From the NCBI GenBank assembly GCA_023387135.1, contig JAEWIK010000382.1, positions 1 through 5,630 on the forward strand: 5,630 bases of DNA, given 5' to 3'. Under the pieces are notes generated by a model, which saw nothing but the letters and a program-made list of their open reading frames with translations, had not been told where the DNA came from and did no database searches. Source of the stretch: Actinomycetes bacterium. Lineage in GTDB: Bacteria > Actinomycetota > Actinomycetes > Propionibacteriales > Propionibacteriaceae. This document shows, piece by piece, positions 1 to 4,496 of this stretch (position 1 is the stretch's first letter; each line of letters opens with the position of its first letter). Both the position numbers and the translations under genes were made by a program.

Positions 1-2
1 GC

Positions 3-344
3 TCAGGACTGCGACGGCCCCAGGCGGCGCTCGCGGTCCTGGGCCGGCGCCGGTTCCTTGAGTTCCACGAAGATCGTGTGGGTGGCGGTGTCGCCGACGT
101 TGGTCCCCGAGTGCTCCTGGGCGTCCAGCCAGCGCGCCTGGAACGCCGGGAGGTCGACGTCGACTTCCTGAGTGCCCGAGCGGATCCGCCGCCGGAACGC
201 GCTCAGCGTGATCATGACGCTGTCGGGATGCGCGTGTGGCCGGGTGGCGTCGCCGGGCTGGTCGAGGTACTCGAGCACCCGCACCCTGTCGTTCTCGAAC
301 ACCACGTGGTACAGCCCGGGGTCGGTGCTGATCGGATCATCCAT
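3..344 (-). CDS. Small cupin-fold protein, cytoplasmic
   Basis: The 113-residue product looks like a single-domain cupin (small beta-barrel). Residues 31-39 fit the start of cupin motif 1, G-x5-H-x-H (G31, H37, H39). H78 and H89 in the second half are candidates for the remaining metal-site histidines. The usual glutamate of motif 1 is not obvious (D41 is the nearest acidic residue), so metal binding is plausible but unproven. There is no signal peptide or membrane segment. I chose the ATG at 342-344 because the cupin-like sequence begins just after it and a G-rich stretch (GGAATGGGG) lies a few bases upstream. The reading frame stays open to 416, but the extra 24 residues are arginine-rich and low in information. 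The gene is divergent from the sulfur operon, so a shared function is not implied. Substrate and role are unknown. Confidence 0.75.
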   Translation of the reverse strand: MDDPISTDPGLYHVVFENDRVRVLEYLDQPGDATRPHAHPDSVMITLSAFRRRIRSGTQEVDVDLPAFQARWLDAQEHSGTNVGDTATHTIFVELKEPAPAQDRERRLGPSQS

Positions 345-384
345 GGCGGCCCCATTCCAGGTCCGGCGACGAGAGCGCCTCGGC

Positions 385-395
385 AGCACTGTGCT
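385..395. repeat. Short inverted repeat AGCAC-T-GTGCT
   Basis: A perfect 5-bp inverted repeat around a single central base sits about 40 bp upstream of the cupin start and 125 bp upstream of tusA. It could be an operator half-site pair for a dimeric regulator or simple chance; an arm of five bases is weak evidence. I do not recognise it as the site of a named regulator. Confidence 0.3.
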
Positions 396-451
396 CCCCG
401 AACGCCCTGCTGGCAAGGGTCAGCGAATTCTCGCCAAGACCCACATACTCC

Positions 452-465
452 TACCCCTATGGGTA
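452..465. promoter_or_regulatory. Putative CsoR/CstR-type operator
   Basis: The sequence TACCC-CTAT-GGGTA is a 14-bp dyad in which six of seven base pairs match; only the pair 457/460 fails. It stands out as a short C-tract/G-tract core with TA flanks. CsoR-family repressors (copper-sensing CsoR, persulfide-sensing CstR) bind sites with such a C-tract/G-tract core and A/T flanks. It overlaps a possible -10 element (464-469) and lies 55 bp upstream of tusA, a natural place for repression. The sulfur-transfer genes downstream would fit a persulfide sensor of the CstR type better than a copper sensor. No regulator gene is in the window, so the family assignment is an inference from the site alone. 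Confidence 0.5.
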
Positions 466-469
466 TAAG
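464..469 (+). promoter_or_regulatory. Possible -10 element of the tusA operon
   Basis: TATAAG matches five of six bases of the sigma-70/SigA -10 consensus and would start transcription near 475-477, leaving a leader of about 45 bases before tusA. No good -35 hexamer is seen at 16-19 bases upstream. A second candidate, CATACT at 444-449, also lacks a -35. The overlap with the dyad at 452-465 would let a bound repressor block polymerase. Confidence 0.4.
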
Positions 470-504
470 TTGGCATTGCTCGACGACGATGTCGGGCCGC
501 TAAC

Positions 505-509
505 AGGAG
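505..509 (+). promoter_or_regulatory. Ribosome binding site of tusA
   Basis: AGGAG lies 11 bases before the ATG at 521. The spacing is slightly long, but this is the only Shine-Dalgarno-like site nearby. It decides the start against the upstream TTG at 470, which would add 17 residues foreign to the TusA family. Confidence 0.65.
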
Positions 510-520
510 TTGAAACGCCA

Positions 521-781
521 ATGACTGCACAGATCGAAGAACTCAAGTCCCTCGCTTCCCCCGTCGTGGTCGACGCGCGCGGCGTCTCCTGCCCGGGGCC
601 GATTCTCGCCGCGAAGAAGCAGATCGGTGGGGTGGACGTCGGACACGTGATGGAGGTCCTGGCCACCGATTCCGGCACCCTGAAGGACATCCCGGCATGG
701 TGCCGGAAGATGGGCCACGACTTCCTGGGCTCCTTCGAGGAGGCCGGCTCGATCCACCTGTTCCTCCGCAAGGCCAAGTAG
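521..781 (+). CDS. tusA: TusA-family sulfur carrier protein
   Basis: The 86-residue product is a TusA-like (SirA/YedF) sulfur carrier, of the usual size for this family. It shows the hallmark C-P-x-P motif as C24-P25-G26-P27, following the typical D-A-R-G-x-x-C lead-in (D18-A19-R20-G21). In the family this cysteine carries sulfur as a persulfide and hands it to partner proteins. Later residues fit the conserved second half: the D50-S51-G52 turn, I57-P58-A59-W60, and G65-H66. A second cysteine (C61) follows W60; whether it matters is unknown. It acts in the cytoplasm. As first gene of an operon with a DsrE-type protein and two HdrA proteins, its likely job is delivering persulfide to or from an Hdr-like complex rather than tRNA thiolation, although the family also contains tRNA-thiolation and molybdenum-cofactor members. 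The next gene begins six bases after the stop codon. Confidence 0.93.
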   Translation: MTAQIEELKSLASPVVVDARGVSCPGPILAAKKQIGGVDVGHVMEVLATDSGTLKDIPAWCRKMGHDFLGSFEEAGSIHLFLRKAK

Positions 782-787
782 CCGACG

Positions 788-1207
788 ATGTCCGACGCGA
801 GCACAGGCGGTTCGCCCCGGATCCTGGTGTTCTCGACCATCAACATCTCCGACCCGGGCATCGACCTGGCCGGTAGCAGGCACCTGGAGTACCCCGCGAC
901 GGTCCAGACGATGGCGGTGCCCTGCAGCAGTGGCCTCAAACCCGGGTGGCTGATCCACGCTCTGGAGAGCGGTTTCGACGGTGTCTTCATCGCCTCCGAC
1001 GGCGAGGAGTGCTCCTACCTGCCCGACTGCGCGGAGCGGACATCCCGCATCATCAGCGAGGCCCAGGCCCAGATGGCCGAGCGGGGGATACGCCCGGAAC
1101 GGCTGAAGATGGCGGCGGTCTGTTCGGTCTGCGCCGAACCGTTCGCCAAGTACATGCGCGAGTTCTCGGAGGCACTGAAGCCGCTGAGCGCCACCTCCGC
1201 GGCCTGA
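788..1207 (+). CDS. MvhD/FlpD-like Fe-S subunit, altered cysteines
   Basis: The 139-residue product matches the MvhD/FlpD family (hydrogenase iron-sulfur or delta subunit), which passes electrons into HdrA. Family features visible in order are the D26-L27-A28-G29 and Y35-P36-A37 region, a V-P-C-S-S-G segment with C46, the F63-D64-G65-V66 motif, the G72-E73-E74-C75-S76-Y77 loop, and G100-I101-x-P-E-R-L106. Length is normal. The cysteine pattern is odd. As I recall the family, there is an N-terminal C-x2-C after the first strand and a cysteine at the head of the G-C-H loop; here those regions read S-T-I-N-I-S (16-21) and A-S-D-G (69-72). Instead there is C81 and a C-x2-C pair, C112/C115, near the C-terminus. 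The protein may therefore hold a differently ligated cluster or use thiols for another purpose. It lies six bases after tusA without a strong ribosome binding site, so translational coupling is likely. Electron transfer to the HdrA proteins is inferred. Confidence 0.82.
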   Translation: MSDASTGGSPRILVFSTINISDPGIDLAGSRHLEYPATVQTMAVPCSSGLKPGWLIHALESGFDGVFIASDGEECSYLPDCAERTSRIISEAQAQMAERGIRPERLKMAAVCSVCAEPFAKYMREFSEALKPLSATSAA

Positions 1208-1240
1208 GCGCCGCCAGACAAGAGAAGGCAAGGGAGAGAC

Positions 1241-1723
1241 ATGTCGAAGAAGACGATCATTGTCTTCAGTGGTGACTACGACAAGGTGATGGCGGCGTTC
1301 ATCATCGCCAACGGCGCGGCCGCGATGGACGACGAAGTCACGATGTTCTTCACTTTCTGGGGCCTGGCCACCCTCCGCAAGCCAGCCAGCGGCTCCGCGG
1401 TGAACGGCAAGCCCAAGAGCGCCCTGCAGAAGGGCTTCTCGATGATGCTGCCGGCCAGCCCGGAGAAGCTGGGGCTGTCGAAGTTCAACTTCGGCGGCCT
1501 GGGCCAGAAGATGATGAAGAAGGTCATGAAGTCGGAGAACGTCATGCCGATCTCGGAACTGCTCGCCACCGCGCAGGAGCAGGGCATCAAGCTGATCGCC
1601 TGCACGATGAGCATGGACGTGATGGGCATCAGGGCCGAGGAGCTCATCGACGGTATCGAGTACGCCGGCGTGGCCACCTATCTGGGCGAGGCCGACGAGG
1701 CCAACGTCAACCTCTTCATCTGA
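1241..1723 (+). CDS. DsrE/DsrF/DsrH-like sulfurtransferase (DsrE3 type)
   Basis: The 160-residue product belongs to the DsrE/F-like superfamily, in the branch often called DsrE2/DsrE3 or annotated as peroxiredoxin-family protein. Members bind sulfur on a conserved cysteine and exchange it with TusA. It begins with the beta-strand and loop I6-I7-V8-F9-S10-G11-D12, continues through the F36-F37-T38-F39-W40-G41-L42 segment, and has its only cysteine, C121, in the L118-I-A-C-T-M-S-M-D-V-M-G-I motif typical of this branch. A lysine- and methionine-rich stretch (about 60-100, including K90-M-M-K-K-V-M) is likely an amphipathic insertion. No clear membrane span is present. The start is supported by AGGGAG at 1231-1236. 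It sits 33 bases after the MvhD-like gene. With tusA in the same operon, the pair probably forms a persulfide relay. Whether it donates to or accepts from TusA cannot be told from sequence. Confidence 0.9.
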   Translation: MSKKTIIVFSGDYDKVMAAFIIANGAAAMDDEVTMFFTFWGLATLRKPASGSAVNGKPKSALQKGFSMMLPASPEKLGLSKFNFGGLGQKMMKKVMKSENVMPISELLATAQEQGIKLIACTMSMDVMGIRAEELIDGIEYAGVATYLGEADEANVNLFI

Positions 1724-1734
1724 TCGGAGACGTG

Positions 1735-1748
1735 GCCGGCGATCCGGC
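1735..1748 (+). other. Small hairpin in the DsrE-HdrA spacer
   Basis: GCCGG and CCGGC pair around a CGAT loop within the 55-base spacer before the first HdrA gene. No T-run follows, so it is not a standard intrinsic terminator. It may slow polymerase or mark an RNA processing site, or may be chance in GC-rich DNA. Three tandem GCAA units follow at 1753-1764, just before the AGGAG ribosome binding site at 1768-1772. Confidence 0.3.
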
Positions 1749-1778
1749 GCACGCAAGCAAGCAACACAGGAGCGAGCG

Positions 1779-4496
1779 ATGGACTACGACGTCCTGGTCG
1801 TGGGCAGTGGCATCGGCGGCATGGAGTCGTCGATCAAGTTGGCCGACATGGGCTACAAGGTGCTGCTGGTCGAGAAGGAGGCGAGCGTCGGCGGCCGGAT
1901 GATCCTTCTGTCGAAGGTCTTCCCGACCCTCGACTGCGCCTCCTGCATTTCCGGTCCGAAGATGTCGTCCACCATCAACCACCCCAACATCACCACGCTG
2001 ACCTACAGCCAGGTCGAGCACATCGCCAGGAACACCGACGGACGGTTCACCGCGACGGTTCGGGAGCGCGCGAAGTTTGTCGACTGGGCTGCCTGCACAG
2101 GCTGCGACGCGTGCCAGAAGGCGTGCACCGTCGCCGTACCCGACCAGTTCAACGCCGATCTGGCCGCTCGGCGTGCCGCCTACATCGCATTCCCGCAGGC
2201 AGTGCCGAAGAAGGCAGTGCTCCAGCGCGAGGGCACCTCGCCGTGCATCGGTGCGTGCCCGGCCGGCATCAAGGCCCACGGTTACGTCTCCCTGGTCCGC
2301 AACGGCAAGTACGAGGAGGCGTTCCAGCTCGTCCTGGACGCCACCCCGCTCGTGGGTACTCTCGGACGGGCCTGCTACGCGCCCTGCGAGTCCGACTGCA
2401 CCCGGGTGAAGCTGGAAGGGGCGGTGCCCATCCGGCTGCTGAAGCGCTTCGCCGCCGACAAGCACTATGACGCCCACACTCAAGGCGATCCCGCAATCGA
2501 GGTCGCGGAGCCCAACGGCAGGAAGGTCGCCATCGTCGGCTCAGGCCCTGCCGGTCTCACGGCCGCGTGGCAGCTCGCCCGCAAGGGGTACGCCGTCACG
2601 ATCCACGAGAAGCGCTCGACGCCCGGCGGCTATCTGCGTCACGCCATCCCCGCCTACCGTCTGCCCCAACAGGTGGTGGACGCCGACATCGCCAACCTCA
2701 CCTCGATCGGAGTCGAGATCCGCTGCGACTCCGCGGTGTCCGATCCGCGGTCCCTGGAAGCGGACTACGACGCGGTCATCATGGCCACGGGCACCCAGGT
2801 CGCGACCCGTATGGACATCCCGGGTGAGGACGCGCAAGGATCCGTCACCGGACTGGACTTCCTCGCCCAGGTGGCCGACGGGACGGAGGTCGACCTCACC
2901 GGCAAGCGGGTTGTCGTCGTCGGCGGTGGCAACGTCGCCATGGACGCCGCCCGCGTGTCCTTGCGGCTGGGCGCAGCGGAGGCGCGGATCGCCTACCGTC
3001 GCACCCGCGCGGAGATGCCTGCCCACCACGTGGAGAGCAAGGACGCCGAAGCCGAGGGCGCGGTGTTCGAGCTCCTCGTCGCCCCGACCGAGATCATCAC
3101 CCGCGACGGCGCCGTCGTCGGGATCCGGCTGCAGAAGATGCAGCTCGGCACGCCGGACGCGTCCGGCCGCCGCAGCCCCGAGCCGATCCCCGCCAGCGAG
3201 TACACCCTGGACTGCGACCTGGTGATCTCGACCATCGGCATGAGCCCCGACTCGAAGCCCTTTGCGGCGCTCGCGGACAAGCGCGGCCGCATCACCGTCG
3301 ACCCGATGACCCTGCAGACGACCATCCCGTTCCTCTTCGCCGCCGGAGACGTCACCGCGGGAGCCACCGACATCACCCGCGCGATAGGTTCCGGGCGCCG
3401 CGCGGCGCACATGGTTGACCGCTGGCTCACCGGCCAGCCGCTGGACGGCTTCACTGCGCTGGACGACCGGCTCGAGACGATCCCCTCGGAGAGGGTCCTG
3501 GCCCGCCAGACCGCGTTCGGCCATCGGCACCCGGTCAGTGGCGACGTCACGCTGGTGAAGAACCCGCGCGACTTCAGCGAGATCGAGGCGCCGCTCAGCG
3601 AGGAGCAGGCCCGAGCCGGAGCCGGCTCGTGCCTCGACTGCGGAGTGTGCTCCGAATGCCAGGAGTGCGTGAAGTCGTGCCCCGCGTTCGCGATCCGTCT
3701 CGATCAGCGCGACACCGTCCGCGACGTCGAGGTGGGAGCCGTCGTCGTCTCCACCGGGCACAAGCTGTTCGCCGCCGACCTGAAGCCGGAGTACGGGTTC
3801 GGGCAGTTCCCGAACGTGATCACCGGGATGCAGATGGACCGCCTGCTCGCACCCACACGCCCGTTCAACACGGTTCTTCGACCCGGCGACGGCAAGGTGC
3901 CGGAGCGCATCGCCTATGTCTCGTGCACCGGTTCCCGGGACAAGACCGTGGGCAACCCGCTGTGCTCGAAGTTCTGCTGCATGTACTCCATCAAGCAGAA
4001 CCAGTTGATCATGGGCGCCCTGCCGTTGGCCGACGTCACGATGCACTACATGGACATGCGCGCCGCCGGGAAGCGGTACGAGGAGTTCTACACCCAGGCC
4101 AAGGACATGGGTGCGCAGTACATCAAGGGACGGGTCTCCCGGATCACCGAGGAGGAGAACGGCGACCTGCTGGTGCGCTACGAGGACATCGAGCGCGGCG
4201 GTGGCATCGTCGAGGCGTCCTACGACCTCGTGGTGCTGGCGGTCGGCATCCAACCGAACCGTGACGTCGAGCGGCTTTTCGGTGGCACCTCGCTCGGCCT
4301 CGACGAGTACTACTACGTCGCCGAACCCAGCGCCGAACTGAACCCGGGGCAGACCACGATTCCAGGCGTCTTCGTCGCCGGTACCGCCTCGGGCGCCAAG
4401 GACATCGTCGACACGATCCTGCACTCGGGAGCGGCTGTGGCCCAGGCCGCCGCCCACCTCGAGCACTACCACCACACCGAGGAGGCGCTGGTATGA
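1779..4496 (+). CDS. hdrA: HdrA-like flavoprotein with inserted GltD module
   Basis: This 905-residue protein is an HdrA-type FAD/Fe-S electron-transfer subunit split by a complete GltD/NfnB-like module. Residues 1-45 form an FAD Rossmann start (G9-S-G-I-G-G14, acidic E32). C53/C56 and C106-x2-C109-x2-C112-x3-C116 are Fe-S motifs, and A133-A-Y-I-A-F-P-Q-A-V142 is a typical HdrA segment. About residues 147-600 are the insert. It has GltD-type cysteines C156, C160, C199, C203 and C207, an FAD motif G254-S-G-P-A-G259, a nucleotide motif G382-G-G-N-V-A387, the Y406-R-R-T-R-A-E-M-P-A415 block and G523-D524. HdrA then resumes with C618, C621, C624, C627, C630 and C634-P. C716, C729, C733 and C734 have the spacing of the cluster ligands I recall from methanogen HdrA. 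The N-terminal C-H-C-G-G-N-I domain of HdrA is missing, as are C-terminal ferredoxin motifs. The start has AGGAG six bases upstream. The likely role is moving electrons between NAD(P)(H) and an Hdr-like sulfur complex in the cytoplasm. Substrate and direction are inferred. Confidence 0.9.
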   Translation: MDYDVLVVGSGIGGMESSIKLADMGYKVLLVEKEASVGGRMILLSKVFPTLDCASCISGPKMSSTINHPNITTLTYSQVEHIARNTDGRFTATVRERAKFVDWAACTGCDACQKACTVAVPDQFNADLAARRAAYIAFPQAVPKKAVLQREGTSPCIGACPAGIKAHGYVSLVRNGKYEEAFQLVLDATPLVGTLGRACYAPCESDCTRVKLEGAVPIRLLKRFAADKHYDAHTQGDPAIEVAEPNGRKVAIVGSGPAGLTAAWQLARKGYAVTIHEKRSTPGGYLRHAIPAYRLPQQVVDADIANLTSIGVEIRCDSAVSDPRSLEADYDAVIMATGTQVATRMDIPGEDAQGSVTGLDFLAQVADGTEVDLTGKRVVVVGGGNVAMDAARVSLRLGAAEARIAYRRTRAEMPAHHVESKDAEAEGAVFELLVAPTEIITRDGAVVGIRLQKMQLGTPDASGRRSPEPIPASEYTLDCDLVISTIGMSPDSKPFAALADKRGRITVDPMTLQTTIPFLFAAGDVTAGATDITRAIGSGRRAAHMVDRWLTGQPLDGFTALDDRLETIPSERVLARQTAFGHRHPVSGDVTLVKNPRDFSEIEAPLSEEQARAGAGSCLDCGVCSECQECVKSCPAFAIRLDQRDTVRDVEVGAVVVSTGHKLFAADLKPEYGFGQFPNVITGMQMDRLLAPTRPFNTVLRPGDGKVPERIAYVSCTGSRDKTVGNPLCSKFCCMYSIKQNQLIMGALPLADVTMHYMDMRAAGKRYEEFYTQAKDMGAQYIKGRVSRITEEENGDLLVRYEDIERGGGIVEASYDLVVLAVGIQPNRDVERLFGGTSLGLDEYYYVAEPSAELNPGQTTIPGVFVAGTASGAKDIVDTILHSGAAVAQAAAHLEHYHHTEEALV
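2217..3578 (+). other. GltD/NfnB-like NAD(P)H oxidoreductase insert (domain)
   Basis: This stretch encodes about residues 147-600 of the first HdrA. It reads like a stand-alone glutamate synthase small-subunit-like protein. An N-terminal Fe-S domain (about 150-235) carries the C-I-G-A-C-P and R-A-C-Y-A-P-C-E patterns. An FAD domain and an NAD(P)-binding domain follow (about 247-555). R407, R408 and R410 in the Y-R-R-T-R block are in the place where GltD-family proteins contact the dinucleotide, and basic residues there favour NADPH; the cofactor choice is a guess. The frame is continuous with the HdrA parts on both sides, with no sign of a frameshift. Edges are approximate, because the cysteine run at 618-634 could be assigned to either partner. 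Confidence 0.82.
4480..4485 (+). promoter_or_regulatory. Ribosome binding site of second hdrA
   Basis: A full AGGAGG lies inside the 3' end of the first HdrA gene, seven bases before the ATG at 4493. It fixes that start and shows that the downstream gene can initiate efficiently despite the 4-base ATGA overlap. This supports coupled production of the two HdrA proteins. Confidence 0.8.

Larger units (their letters stand above)
345..520. promoter_or_regulatory. Divergent intergenic control region
   Basis: This 176-bp gap lies between the start of the minus-strand cupin gene and the start of tusA, so it should hold promoters for both directions. The half nearest the cupin gene contains a short perfect inverted repeat (385-395). 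The half nearest tusA contains a more AT-rich stretch (444-469) with a CsoR/CstR-like inverted repeat and a possible -10 box. No convincing coding sequence lies here: a TTG-initiated extension of tusA from 470 has no ribosome binding site. I see no clear -35 hexamer on either strand, as is common for GC-rich actinobacterial promoters. Confidence 0.6.

Noticed and set aside
345..416. N-terminal extension of the cupin gene to an upstream ATG
   Set aside because: The 24 extra residues are arginine/serine-rich without family resemblance, and the internal ATG at 344 has a nearby G-rich ribosome binding site.
470..520. Upstream TTG start extending tusA by 17 residues
   Set aside because: There is no ribosome binding site, the extra residues do not resemble the family, and it would begin inside the promoter region.
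1735..1748. Hairpin between the DsrE-like and HdrA genes as a transcription terminator
   Set aside because: The stem is only five base pairs, no T-run follows, and the gene order argues for read-through.
500..1756. Long minus-strand open frame (418 codons) opposite tusA, the MvhD-like and DsrE-like genes
   Set aside because: It is antisense to three genes with clear family motifs, its translation is low-complexity and rich in R, G, H and D, and it has no recognisable domain. This is a typical shadow of GC-rich coding DNA.
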